Shown one piece after another: positions 10,310 through 21,770 of a DNA stretch of 64,000 bases. Both the position numbers and the translations under genes were made by a program. The notes under the pieces were generated by a model, which did not search any database, was not told where the DNA came from, and saw nothing but the letters and a program-made list of their open reading frames with translations. Source of the stretch: Paraphoma chrysanthemicola (Eukaryota > Ascomycota > Dothideomycetes > Pleosporales > Phaeosphaeriaceae); assembly GCA_020744225.1 (NCBI GenBank), contig JAGMWG010000009.1, positions 1 to 64,000 of the forward strand. The letters are read 5' to 3'. How positions within the stretch are numbered: the stretch's first letter is position 1; every line of letters begins with the position of its first letter.

Positions 10310-13300
10310 CTAGAGTTTCAGCGCTTCTAACCATGGCTTGACCGGTATCTCTTTGCCTCCAAATGTCAGAACATTCTCTTTCAGCCTCCATCCTTCGGGA
10401 GGGACTTTGATGTGTTCGTGCCTTGAGCTGCACACTGACAGGAGCCTCTTGTCTTTCGCAATTTCACCCGATGTCGTGTAAGTGCTGTTGCTGACCAAGG
10501 AGGTGTGCCTTACATAGCAGTCTTCGCAGAACTGGACGTGGACACAAGTCATGCAGGCAAACAGGGGGGCCGTCCTAGCCATAGCCTTACGGTTGGAACA
10601 GTCGTGTAGCATTGAGCATCTGAGGACTGAGGGCCTCTTTGGATCGCCCCAGGAGCGGTCTCCCCTTGCTTGACGTTCGACTATTCCGATCAGACGCTTT
10701 TCATCGCCATCTTCTCGTGGTGGTCGCAATTTTTCAGCGCTTTGCTCTCCTGCTTCTGTGGTCTTGGTTCCATCTTCCTCTGCTTGGCTTCCATTGAATT
10801 TCTCTTCCTCTTCCTCTTCCGGCTGATATCGAATATAGCGACGGAGGAACTGTGCAATAGCAGCATTTTCTTTTTGACCGTACGCAAATAATATTTTCGA
10901 GAGAACATGCCACCCTAAGCCATCATTCCAATCAATTTCATCGCTGAGAAGCTCGATCCCTCGTTCAAACTGTTGTTCTAGTAGCTTACTTGCCTCATCA
11001 TCTTTCCTCATTCGACTGTACAGATTTCCGAGAAAGAAGTTCAGTTGTCTCTCGTTGGTAATAGAGGCAAATTCCCCGTGCAGCTCCCGGAACACATCAT
11101 GCCGGTAACGTAGCCGCTCGAGTAATCTAATAGTTTCTTCATCGATAGCACCGTCGGGCCTAAGCGCATTCTCATAAAGCAGCTCGGCGAACATGCCTAC
11201 AAATAGTGGCAGCGTGTCCGTTTGGTACCGAGACGAAACATTATGGAGTCCAAATACCTCAGACTGCTCGAGAAAAATGGTCGTCCACAGTCGGAGAGCA
11301 GCCTGATTGTCTCCGCGATAACGCTGATGGAAATACGCTAATCGGCACGTAAGAAGCGCAGTACCCACCGAGTAGAGTCGCCGTCGGTTGAACCATCCAA
11401 AGGCTATGTCTAAATTGGACCAGATGCCCTCGTCTCGCGGATCATCCTCTGTGCTTGTTGGCGGTTCAGTCCAACGCCGGGCAATCTCATTCTCATAAGA
11501 TTCCAACAGAGTTTCCATCTTCCCTGACTCCCTTGCTGCCAGGAAAAGGACGTCTTGAATGTAGTCAGCATCGATACAACCACGGATTCGACCGCTCATG
11601 ATCTCGGCCTTTTCATTCTCAAACAGTTCCATAATACTGTCAAAATCGTCCTCTTCCCGAAGCGTGACAATTAATGCCTTCAACACAGAGTGATCTCGAG
11701 GCTCCAGCACTAAAGCAGTGCGGAATCCTTCAATGGCTTCCGTTTTGTCGTTTAGATACTTCAAGCGGGCCAGCCCGAGGCATGCATGCATCTTGTAACT
11801 GGAGGGATCCATCGCCAAACATTTCTCGGCAAGTTGAAGCACCGAAGGCTCGCAGTGCATTACCCTAATATCCGTCAGGGATAGAACGAATTGATGGTAC
11901 AGTTCCTTCAGCCCCTCTTCCTCGCCATTAGTTTCTGCCAACTGTATAGCTTTGCCCCATTCGATTTCGGCTATTTTTTTGCCTCTTCTTGTGTACGACA
12001 TAGTCTTGGCGATGCGACGGTGCACATCTACGGTACGATGCGCCCTGATTATATCCGCCAAGCAATTGAAAGAATCACTGCTTCCAAAACTTGGATGTTC
12101 CCCCGGCCACGGGAAGGGCTTGCATGGTGGGATGAGATCTGTCTATTTGCACTATTTAGTATGCTGGCTTTCACAAGTGTTGCGCTTTCAGTACTCACAG
12201 CTACAAGACATAGCCAAGCGAAGCGATATCTCCAGTATAACTCGTGAGGCCTTTCGTCGCTATGGAGCCACTCGCGAATGCAGACCTTTGTCAAAGGCAC
12301 AAGAAGTTGCAATGGCGCTTTGGCAACGTTTTCGACCCATTCGCGCGTTGCTGGCTTCAAGTAAATGACATCGGAGTTGTTGGCTCCTTTAATCCATTTC
12401 TGGACGGCTTGACGGTTGGTATGTCCCAAATCTGTGTTGAAACCAAAATCAAAGGTATTGTGTAGAGGATACCCAGTCGATGTCGTATGGTGTCGCGAAA
12501 TGAATCTGCCAAGGACTTCTGAGTTGAACAGGTACCATAATTTCTCGATGAGTACCTCTGTCTGTTCCAGAGAGATGGATTCCTCGGCGAGATTGTGCAG
12601 CTGGTCGAACACGTTGGTCATGGCACTAAGCCAAAGATCCTCTGATATTGTGAGCGGGGTAGAGCCACCTTCACAAATAATTCTGAGGCTGAGATCGACG
12701 GTATGAAATGCTGCATCTTCGCGACTAAACAGAATAGCAGAAGTCCTCAGCGCTTTACCGTTCAAGAAATCCCCAACGGATGCATGGCGCACTCTGACCT
12801 TGATTTCTTTCTGGCGATTTTCCAGTTCCTGTTCGGCAGTATCCTCATCCACAAAGGACTCCGAGTCAGAGTCCTTTTCTGCCCCATTCGCATATCCACC
12901 GCTGCCATTGATGCTTTGCGCAGAATCTCGGGTCTGCTTTTGGCTGCTTTCTGAGTGGATCTTCGTTCGAAAAAGCAGCTGCCCAGTCTCCTCGCAAATG
13001 AGAAGCGAGGCACAAGCCTTTTCGATAACTGATTCGACATCAAAATCAGGGTCCTCGGTGGCATATTGTATGATTTGGTTCAAGAGGTAAACGCTTGGCG
13101 GCTGCTTGAACTGAGATAAGCAACAGAAAAGTTCTCTGAGCTGTCTTGATAGGTTCGAATCGGACCCCGTGGCCGCTATACGAGAGAAAATCTTCTCGTA
13201 AAGCGCAGAGAGACCGACGGGCATGCTGTCCAAATGCTGCTTCAGCACCTTGACGTTCTTGATTTTCGCCAACTCTTGACACACGAGATCGACCCATAGG

Positions 13301-15201
13301 AACATGCCATTGGCTTTCTCGCGTAGTGATGTTGTTACGGTCTCCCGTAGACCTCGGATCTTATGTTTGGAGAGGTACAAGCTATAGCTGTAGTCAACAA
13401 ATCGCGAGATGTCATCAGAGTTTCGTGTACTCGAAACATCGATGTTGCCTGCGGAGAAGTTCTCCAACGGAGAAGTAACAGTTTCCATCTCGGGGCGACC
13501 GACCAGAAGAACCTGGATATAACATTCGGAAAGGAAGTACTCACGAAGCAGACTGACGAGTTCGGCCACGTCATCTTGCAATGCTTCGTCGATCCCATCA
13601 AACACGAGACACGTCTTTCCAATAGAGTCTCTATCGAACTTCGATGCGAAGAAGTCATACCAAATCGAGGCAAGCGTCAGCGCCGAAAGGTTCGTATATT
13701 GTGCGCACTTTCGAGCGGCACTCTCCGCATAGTTTGCGTTCTGCTCGGCAAGCTGATAGATCATGGCGCAGAGTGCATTTTTGATGGATCGTTTGGATTC
13801 TTCGTTGTCGTGAAAGTAATGGTAACCGGTTGTTCCCCGTTTCTCGGTCTGCCGAAGTTGATGGGTCACTACCATGGTCGACAAGTAAGACTTTCCATAG
13901 CCTGGGCTTCCTCGAATGGTGAGCAAAGGTTTCCCGCCCTGGCTCCAGGTCTGGAAAGCTAGTTCCTCGAATATCCAAGTCGCTGTTCCAGGGACAACTT
14001 TTCTGGCCTTGTCCCTGTGCTCCCTGCTGATTTCTTGGGGTGAAGGAAGCTGGAGGAATTTTCGAATGGTGGTGAGCGGGTCTGCTGCTGAGGGGACCTT
14101 CAGGACTAAGTTATTGGTTAGCAAAAACATGCGATATCCCACGCGAGACTCGAACGGAAACTCGTCGTACTTGAGAGTATCTCTTTGGTGTCGCCACAAA
14201 TCTGCCCAACAACTGTATTGGTATTCTCTGAGACGGCAAGATTATGTTTCGTCACATCGTTGATCTCCGTAATCTGCATCGCCATTGAGTTCAACGGTTC
14301 TTTCCAAGCTATGATCGCTGAATGGTGATGATATTAGTACCCAGCCATGAATATGGATGAGGACATTGCTGACCTTGGCTAATCTCTTGCATTTCTTCAT
14401 CTGAGGTCTGCTTGTCAATCAGGCGCGCGTTCCGTTCGATGAGGGATCGAAAGCTCTCCGCGCTGGTCATCATTTTGCCTACTCCATCTTCACTGAAGGG
14501 AGCTGACATCACCCTCGCTGCTCTGAACGTTAGCAAGGACCCCGAAAAGGACAGGAAAGAGGCAGATTATGATTCATACCAATAGTGTGCTTGCGATAGT
14601 ATGTGTACGCGCTGGCTAGGTATTGTAACAGACACTCATAAGTTCTCACAAGCGTATCTGCAAGTTGCTCCGCAGCCTCTGATGGGGTCTTCAGGTACAC
14701 TGCCTCAAATAGAGTGTAGAAACGGATCTCGCGTGCGACGAATTCCATACCGAGCAACATACTGCCGTATTTTTCGAAGTCCTTTCCAGCAATCTTGTGG
14801 GCCAGATTAGCTCAGTAAACATATCAATAGGGACGACACATTCGAGTACATACCTCTAAGCAAAACTTGACACAAGCCCACGGAAGCGCAGCGTGGCCAG
14901 TAGCATCCATAGAGACGGCGAAGTCGACGACTTGCTTGAACTTTTCTGTCCACGATATGATGTTTGCCAGGACGTCTCGTACAAGTATCTGCTTGCCCTT
15001 GAAGGAGAACGACCACTGCTTGTCCTCGCATCTTCGCTTTTGCATTCGAGTTGCGTTCAGCACTGCTTGTGCTACATCGCCTCCCTTCAGATCTTCGATG
15101 TCAAGGACCTTCTTATCTTCGTCGCTCAGCGTGGCGGCGGCTTTTATCCAAAGATCACTCCTCTCGATTCGCGGCGGTCGGATAGGGTGCTGAGTCGACA
15201 T
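10310..15201 (-). CDS. STAND/NLR-type NTPase: NACHT_N, NACHT, TPR-like, C-terminal zinc-binding module
   Basis: Six exons can be joined in phase: 15201-14854, 14793-14580, 14517-14374, 14317-14171, 14105-12195 and 12138-10310 (4,593 nt, 1,530 residues; introns of 56-65 nt). The N-terminus matches the NWD NACHT-NTPase N-terminal domain (PF17100 type: HAALPWACVKF...). A NACHT domain follows with Walker A GSPGYGKS near residue 350 and Walker B LVFDGIDEA near 454. After it come helical TPR-like repeats (CLGLARLKYL...AIEGFRTAL). The C-terminus carries paired Cys/His (FACMTC, QFCEDC, CSSRHEH), like the ZZ-like ending of many fungal NLRs. Such proteins act as cytosolic ATP-driven switches in non-self recognition and cell death; the trigger here is unknown. 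The fifth intron (12139-12194) is the least certain; a 80-nt alternative using gtgagt also restores frame. No ORF-breaking mutation was seen. Confidence 0.85.
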
Positions 15202-15828
15202 ATCAGCAGAATACGTGAACGATAGCTTCAGAGCAGCGCCAAGTTGTCAATGCTCTTCGATATATGTTGAAAGCCCTTAGAGTTAGGCGTTCATTCAGCT
15301 AAGCCCAATAGTCGTGGCTGAGGAATCTCTGAGCTTAGCGGTAGCAGCTGAAGAGTCGCTAAGCTTAGTGGTAGCAGCTGAAGCGTCGCTAAGCTTAGCG
15401 GCAGCGGCTGAGAAGCAGCTGAGCGCGCATGATTGCGTGGCACCCGCTTTGGATCCCCACATTCTTTTCCCAAAAGCTATACAGCATGAGCGTCGCGCTA
15501 AGCCAGCTTGGCTGATTGGAAGGTAGTTGATAAGTTTGCGTCGAAGGTTGCGAGCTGAAGACGAGTAGACATGCGGTAACAAAGTAGTAGTCTACTTTCT
15601 GATAGGTAACAGCTTGAAACGAAGGTAACTTGCATCATTTGTACGTTGAAGTAAGTTTTGTAAGGGCTGGCTACCTACAACCAGAGGGCGGCACTTGGGG
15701 ATCTAGCTAGACACCCCCGCATACGAGTCTTGCGAAGTACTGTTCTACCGAGATATAGTTAGCATACCTCGCCTGCACCACCATCGCGAAAAGGTACAAT
15801 AAGACTCCCTTCTCAAAACCGTCGCGCT
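15202..15828. other. intergenic spacer with 30-bp tandem repeat
   Basis: Upstream of the NLR start. It contains the tandem repeat listed separately and otherwise no supported gene. Confidence 0.4.
15320..15409 (+). repeat. three tandem copies of a 30-bp unit
   Basis: Units at 15320-15349, 15350-15379 and 15380-15409 share the core gctaagcttag...gtagcagctga with a few substitutions, and a partial fourth copy follows. The unit length is a multiple of three. Read on the plus strand it gives an (AEESLSLxVA) decapeptide repeat in an open frame to 15526, but no ATG precedes it, so coding status is unproven. Confidence 0.8.
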
Positions 15829-17816
15829 TTAGCAAAGCTGCGCATCAATCATAGTCTCTTCATCTTTCGCCTTCGCAATGAGCCCTCGCAACGTCTTTTC
15901 CTCCTTTCCACGCTTCCGTATCTTCATCTCCACCTTCTCGGCACAAGCGGCCAACCGTTGAGCCTCTATCTGACGACGCTTGAGCTTCCTGCTATATCTC
16001 GCGAGATTTTGGGAAACCGCACATTTCTGTGCCAGCAATTTGTCACGCGTTATGGTAGTCGTTGACGTATCGTGTTCTGCTTCATGTAAAGAAGCCGGGG
16101 TTAGTGAGGTGCGCCACGTCGGAGAGGAGGGCCGTCTTCCTCGTCTTCGTCGCTAGAAGTGATGACCTGCCGCGATTGGTGCGCCGCTCTCGATTTGCGT
16201 CGTTGGCGGGACGGAAACATAAATGATGCTTGAGGCACATCGGATTCTGGAGCACTCTTCCACTTTCGCGGCATGGCAGGAGCGTTACTACTGCCTGCTT
16301 TCAGGCTAAGAGAGGTCATGCTGCGTGTGGCAGCCGAGATCGCGCTTCCGTCGTCCTCGTCACTCCCTGCATCATTACCCTTTAATTGCTCTGAATTGGT
16401 CGATGAGCTTGCTGAGAACTCTTGCAAGTTATTCGTGCCATAGACGCCATAGTGGCTCTGGACCATTTCAGCACGCAGTCGCTTGCAGAGACGCTTGAGG
16501 TTGCTCTCGAAAGCCGTGGTCATTGGAAAAGCGTTGTTACGCATTCCATACAGTTTGGCTTCTCCAGCACGCACAAAGTAGTACTTTGCCACGGTCAAGA
16601 GCTCGATATGATTGTGAGCCGTAGCGAATGGCTCTACAAAGTGCTTTCGAGCCTCTTTCAGCAGCTCGGTGCATGCCTTGCGGCCAATCTCTCCAATTTG
16701 CCAATTCCTAGGGCGGTCACCTGGAGTTACCTTCCGGATGGCGAACCTTGGGGCTCGCTTCCCTGTGCCGCAAGGCTTGAATTGGAGAATGTATCCTACT
16801 TCAGCTGAAAGGCCAATCGAAAGTATGGCAGGTAGATACGAGGAGTCGTCCTGCTTCTTGAAGGTAGCGTGTTCGATGCTTGGCAGATACTGCATCAAGT
16901 CAGCGCCAATGCGCGACTCAAGCAGCCTTTTGGTGGCGTACAAGGTCTCGACACCGGAAAATTCATCGTCAGAATTTCCCTGATCTTCTTCATGTGTTGG
17001 TTCGTCCACCACACCGGTGCCGTGCGGAGAAGACTCCTCCGTGGATCCTGGTGGTCCAACCAGCTCGTGCTGGGTTGAACGCTGCACATTGAGCTTCTCC
17101 AGTGAGCCAGATATATTTTGAGTTACCATATCGGCCTCTGTATACGTGGCAGTTGGAGGGAATGCTCCCTGGGCGAACTCCTTCGATGAAGGAATGATAG
17201 TTTGGCCCGTGCCTTCCGTACCGTCTGTGTGCTGAATGTGGAGTGGTATCATGTTCGGAGCATACTTGGGGTCGTGCAGCAGAAGCGGCGAAACCAATCG
17301 GAGTGCTTTTGCCAGATTGTCGAAGTCAGGAAGTTCTGTTTCTTTCTCCAACGCAGCTACAACTAGCCCAACCGGGAGGATCAGGAGGCGTATCAGCGCC
17401 AGTGCTTCAGGAGACATCGGAGTAATCAGGCCAGCCATTATCTCCGGAGACCTACAAAACGGCTGCCTGTGACCACTAAGTGTGATAGTATAGGGTTCTG
17501 TGAGAAAACCTGCCTGTGAGATGGCATGGATGTTCTCCCGCTTCGGCCCAGTGTTCGGCCGGCTGTAACGGTCATGAATGATCCTGCCATGAGTCGGATC
17601 CGCGTAGATTGGTCCTATGCCTCTGCTTAAGCCAAGATAGACCACGACGTGAGATCTGTACTCGGTGCCATCAATTAGAAACCGCTTGTCGTACTTCACT
17701 AAGAGGTCATGGGCCATGTTTTGCACTGCAACCATGGAAGCTCGAAGACCCGCTCGAACGATGCGATCGTTGAGTTCCTCGACATTTTGACGGAAAATTG
17801 GAAGGGTCGAAGTCAT
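15829..17816 (-). CDS. protein of unrecognised family (paralogue A): conserved N and middle domains, C-terminal coiled coil
   Basis: I do not recognise a named domain. The main exon runs from ATG 17816 to 16118 and joins a second exon, 16076-15829, through a short intron of 41 nt (CTCACTAAC branch; AAGCAG acceptor, so 16080 is an alternative end). The sum is 1,947 nt, 648 residues. Layout: a domain of about 170 residues ending GLITPMSPEALALIR...LPDFDNLAKALR, an acidic linker, a second domain ending AKYYFVRAGEAKLYG...FPMTT...CKRLRAE, a Ser/acid-rich stretch, a basic patch, and a Lys/Arg/Glu-rich coiled coil (exon 2). The same order and motifs occur in the plus-strand gene at 21771-23606, so the two are divergent paralogues. 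The basic patch plus coiled coil suggests a nuclear or DNA-associated role, but that is inference only. The donor (gtggcg) is weak. Confidence 0.72.
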
Positions 17817-18621
17817 TGCGGATAGTATGAAGCGTTGAGGAAGGATTGCTTTGGAAGGGTTCTCCAAGGACGGCTCGAATAGAATCCTCAGCCAAGAACG
17901 TCGAGCTGTTCGATTCCCAATGTGTCAGGAGAGTTCGCTTCTTTGAAGTGAAACAGACAGATAAGGGCTAATTCTGCCTTGGGTTGAGTTGCTTCGGGTT
18001 GAGACAGGAGTTGATAGGTCGTGCTGACAGTTGCTTCGGTGATCTCATGCAGTGCATATTAGGAGGTTAGAATATATTTTGTAGGAGTAGGAGTGCGCCT
18101 TCACAATCCAAGAAGAGTGTAGACAGTGTTCCAGTGAAGCCAACGACTAGTAGGCCAATTGGGGTGAGGGCGGTTGCCTGCAACAGCGCGTGTAGTTCCT
18201 GTAGAATCGCCATCGTCACTGACACTGTCGCCGTGGCATTGCATTTTAATCAATCACGCGATGTGAATGTCAACGACATTGTTTACTCGTGTATGTTGAG
18301 AGTTGGCAATGTCAGACATTGATCACCCATCGCGTTCGAGAATTAGCATGCCTCATCGACAAAGGCTAGTCCGGCCATTCTAGCAATGATGAGGTCAGGC
18401 TCAACATTGGCTGAAAGAGAGCAAGACGCTCCGGTCAAAGTTATAGGCTCGTTCGTAATCTGATATATGTTGATTGCTTTGAGACTATAAGAAACCAGCA
18501 GCACACTCCACTGGATGTTCAGCTGCAAGCAAGAAAAATCTAGATGCTGTCAAGCTTTGACGCCTGGAGATTGGGCCCATATCTATAATGCGGTATGCTC
18601 TTCGCAGTACGTAGCGTATAT
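17817..18621. other. intergenic, no supported gene
   Basis: 5' region of paralogue A and 3' region of the DUF89 gene. Only short frames without domains. Confidence 0.4.
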
Positions 18622-20224
18622 TCATGCTTTGCCGTCCGAGAACTGCACAACGGCCCACTTGCCGCTCCAGGCCCACTTCCGAGCACCGCTATCTCCGCCA
18701 CCGCCGGGAAGCGCTTTGATGCGTTCGTCTTCGCCTTCAGTGAGACCGACAACTACATCAGCTTTGCATGTCCGCAGGGCGAGTACCCGGATGCCCGAAC
18801 CTGGGCCCATGGGTCCAATAGCCTCGGTGAAAGGTGTTGTGGGTGTCCATGCCGCCTAAAATCTTAAGTCAGTATGTTGCCTCTATTGCCAAAGGGGAAA
18901 ATGGAAAACGTACGTCGGCGGTCAGCTTGCGATAGTTGAGATCTCCTTTGAAGATTACCAACTCGCTCTCCTTTAGGTCATTAAGCAGGTCAGGCTCCGA
19001 CTTGGGCAACCTCCAATAGCTTCCACCCGCAGTCCAAAAGTCGTTGGGCCGGAGCACTAGCTGCCCTTCGGCATGCATCTGGCTCCAGTTCTGGAAGAGG
19101 AACTGCAAATTTGAATCTTCGGTATCTGAGAGCGGTGTCGCCTGCTTTCCGGCGCTCTTATCCTCGTCTGAGATTGTGCCATAGAAGTTCTGCGGGGCGG
19201 CGAGCGCAGATAGCAGGGCAATGAAGTCGGCTGGGAGCACATCTGACACGAACCAAGGTATCGACTTGGGATGGAGAACGACGGTGGTGGCCAGACCTGA
19301 TGCGACGAGATACCCAGCGAGAATAAGGTCAACGAATAGCTCGAATCCAGCGTTGTCGAGGACAATATCAACTCTGCGCTCTTTCTTGCCAGCCTTCTGA
19401 GCAGCGGTCAATACGGAGAAGGCCTTGCTCAGATCATTAACGAGAATATTCTTCTCGCTTGCTTTGCGCGCTTCTGATCCTTGCAGCTTCTGTATGTCCT
19501 CATACGACAAGTTGGTGAGTAGCGATAGATCGGTCGCGTTTCCCCACAGGCAGATCTCGCACATCTCGGTGAACAAGATCTTCTCGGCTTCCTCGAGTTG
19601 CTCTGGCGTCTCGGCGCCTTTTAATGTGTGCTTCGACTCGAGTTCGGTCACGATTTCGCGATATCGGGCGGCTAGCTCAAGCACGGCAGGGCGCGAGGAC
19701 TTGAAAGTTGACATTTTCTGGCGTGCGAACAAGTCATATGACCTCCATGTCTTGGTCTGCTTGAAGACACTTGAGATGCGTCTTGCTATGGCTGTCAGCT
19801 ACGCTCGCTCATGAAAGCCGCGTGTACATACCGGTACAGGTAACACTCCGAGTATAGCCACGGTACGTCGTGCCATTTCGGGTTGCCGCGCGCTGCCAGT
19901 TCCTTGTTGTACGCGTCTACATCGCTCTCGCCGTCATCCGGGATGGGCGTGAGCTCACGGTCGTGCTGCAGCTCGTACTTGAGCCTAGCTAGCTCAGACA
20001 CAATCCATTTGCCTTCGCTGATTACCTCCTCATCTTTCGAACCATGTAGCGATCGATGCACGTCATCAATGCCCTGGGTAATGATGATGGGCCATCGTTC
20101 GCGCGCCGAGGTGTGGGCGAACGACGTCGCGTCGCTGGTGTTGTACTGCGCTTCGCGAGTCAGCAGCTGTCGATTGGAGTGTGTGCATTGGCTACTGACA
20201 CGCAGCAAAGGTATCGTATTCCAT
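18622..20224 (-). CDS. DUF89/ARMT1-type damage-control phosphatase (subfamily III)
   Basis: Four exons: 20224-20200, 20150-19832, 19781-18914 and 18855-18622 (1,446 nt, 481 residues; introns 49, 50 and 58 nt), close to the length of yeast YMR027W. Family hallmarks are the Asp-Asn pair in VLDNAGFELF (D257-N258) that binds the metal, FKGDLNYRKLTAD, the TPTTPF segment and the ending ALRTCKADVVVGL...WAVVQFSDGKA. These enzymes are metal-dependent phosphatases acting on sugar phosphates (e.g. fructose-1-phosphate) or other damaged phospho-metabolites in the cytosol. The first exon is only 25 nt; its ATG and gtcagt donor were chosen because they restore phase and give a family-like N-terminus (YNTSDATSFAHTSARERWP). 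The start lies 203 bp from the divergent F-box gene. Confidence 0.9.
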
Positions 20225-20427
20225 CGCGACAAATAGTGGTGTTGTTGTGGAAGGCGCCCTCTGCAAATAATGTTGAAGACCACGACATGGCGGGGCTCAA
20301 CTTTATTTGCAGGGGTTGTTCAGAGAAACAGCCTAGCTGGAATAGGCACATCTGCCGCCCACTTCCTTCTGGCGGCTGTAACAACAACCCCACAGCTATC
20401 ACCCTTGTCCTCGCAACATCGTCCATC
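20225..20427. promoter_or_regulatory. divergent promoter between DUF89 phosphatase and F-box gene
   Basis: Only 203 bp separate the two predicted ATGs on opposite strands, so both genes must share or overlap their promoter and 5' UTR sequence. No clear TATA box is visible. Confidence 0.5.
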
Positions 20428-21387
20428 ATGGAGAAGCAAGTATGGCTTCCGATTGAGCTTATCCTCAACGTCATCACGTGTTCATTACCCGCCCCAGGAA
20501 CGCTACTCGATGCAGCCCATCCTACCACAAAGCTGCTGTTGACCTTCACCCTCGTCTGCCGAGAGACGCGTCGTGTCGCTCGTCGCGGTCGTCGCGAGCA
20601 TTGTGCGTACCTCGACTCAGAGACGCGCCTCGGCTCTTTTCTGCGCGCTATACCTTCTCAGCCAAGCCTTCGGGAAATCGCGTCACTAACCCTCGCTCCC
20701 TTCGATCACAGCATTGACAATCTACCCCTCTGCTCTTGGGTACGAGAGCTCTTCTGCTTCACATGCGAATCCCTAACGAAGCTTGTCATCGACATGCCCT
20801 TGCGGACGTGTTACCCCGAGAATGATCATCTTGCTGTTCGTCCCGTGCTAAGCGACGGATTCGAGAGACTTGTGAACCTTGTTGAGTTTGTGAGCACACG
20901 AGATGAGCTGTATCTGGATGTGACCGAATTCGAAGATGCGTGTGTGTGGGAGAAATGGCCCAGACTCGAGAGGCTGGCCCTCTACAATGTATCAGCTAAT
21001 GAGAAGTTTTGGCAGAGGGTCGCCTGTCACCCTTCCCTCGAGACGCTGATTCTCTCGAACCCCGACTCCTTTTTCGAAGTCGATCCCAAAGTCGAATATT
21101 TCAAGCATACCTCAAGGTCTATATCGATCATTATCTGCCAACCGCTTGGATACCGTGTCGGTGTACCAGACTACGGAGAGGGAAGTACTTGGACCTCACT
21201 TGATCCGAATCATCGAATGGCCATCTTTCGGCGTGACCTCCTCGGTTTTGATGATGGCGAAGATTACTTAGACCTGGATGGCTTTCGACAATGCGTTAGA
21301 GGTGCCGCGGAGGATGGCTCCCTGTGGATTTGGCAAGGCGAGAAGGTCACACACCCAGATGCATTACACTCCAAAATCAGCCGGTGA
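20428..21387 (+). CDS. F-box-like protein
   Basis: A single-exon frame of 319 residues from ATG 20428. The N-terminus, WLPIELILNVITCSLP followed by TLVCRETRRVARRGRR, resembles an F-box, which docks substrates onto the Skp1-cullin ubiquitin ligase. The rest has leucine-rich stretches (LERLALYNV, HPSLETLILSNP) as in LRR-type substrate-binding regions of fungal F-box proteins. The reading frame is open further upstream to 20056, but that part overlaps the divergent DUF89 gene and has no good ATG. The substrate is unknown. Confidence 0.72.
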   Translation: MEKQVWLPIELILNVITCSLPAPGTLLDAAHPTTKLLLTFTLVCRETRRVARRGRREHCAYLDSETRLGSFLRAIPSQPSLREIASLTLAPFDHSIDNLPLCSWVRELFCFTCESLTKLVIDMPLRTCYPENDHLAVRPVLSDGFERLVNLVEFVSTRDELYLDVTEFEDACVWEKWPRLERLALYNVSANEKFWQRVACHPSLETLILSNPDSFFEVDPKVEYFKHTSRSISIIICQPLGYRVGVPDYGEGSTWTSLDPNHRMAIFRRDLLGFDDGEDYLDLDGFRQCVRGAAEDGSLWIWQGEKVTHPDALHSKISR

Positions 21388-21770
21388 AGTGGCATCTGTA
21401 CTTAGAGGTTCTTCCCGTCTCATGTCACGGTTCCGCGTTCCTATCCGATCCTACGTGTCGCTTTCAAACACAGTACGGCTAGCGTCACATGTTTTCCCTC
21501 TTTCACTGCGATCAGTCGCAGCGCGACGCGTTGTTCCGTTTAAGCACTCATCAAATACAATGCGCAAATCACCACAAACGCTTACAGTCGCCGTCACTGG
21601 TCACATCGGGATTGCGAGCTTACTAGTATAAATATCGCACCTCAGCTGAATCAAGGCACAACATCGCACAATCGCCCCACTCCCAAGTCCACGCATTTAA
21701 CTACCGTGGTCAATCATCTTCTCTTGGACAATAAAGTGCAACTGTCTATCATCAATCAAAGACTGCCAAA
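21388..21770. other. intergenic, promoter of paralogue B
   Basis: Contains a TATAAATA element and pyrimidine-rich leader sequence before the ATG at 21771; no gene. Confidence 0.45.
21627..21634 (+). promoter_or_regulatory. TATA box candidate for paralogue B
   Basis: TATAAATA lies 137 bp upstream of the ATG at 21771, followed by C-rich leader sequence. Position and sequence fit a fungal TATA element. Confidence 0.5.

Noticed and set aside
10310..12061. Separate TPR-protein gene downstream of the NACHT gene
   Set aside because: It would start at a TTG with no ATG nearby, while an intron of 56 nt joins it in phase to the NACHT exon, and the combination matches known fungal NLR layout.
13363..13962. 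199-codon plus-strand frame
   Set aside because: Lies opposite the NACHT domain exon and shows no recognisable features.
15314..15526. Small repeat protein (AEESLSLxVA repeats)
   Set aside because: The frame starts at GTG, has no upstream ATG before a stop and no splice acceptor was evident; kept only as a DNA repeat.
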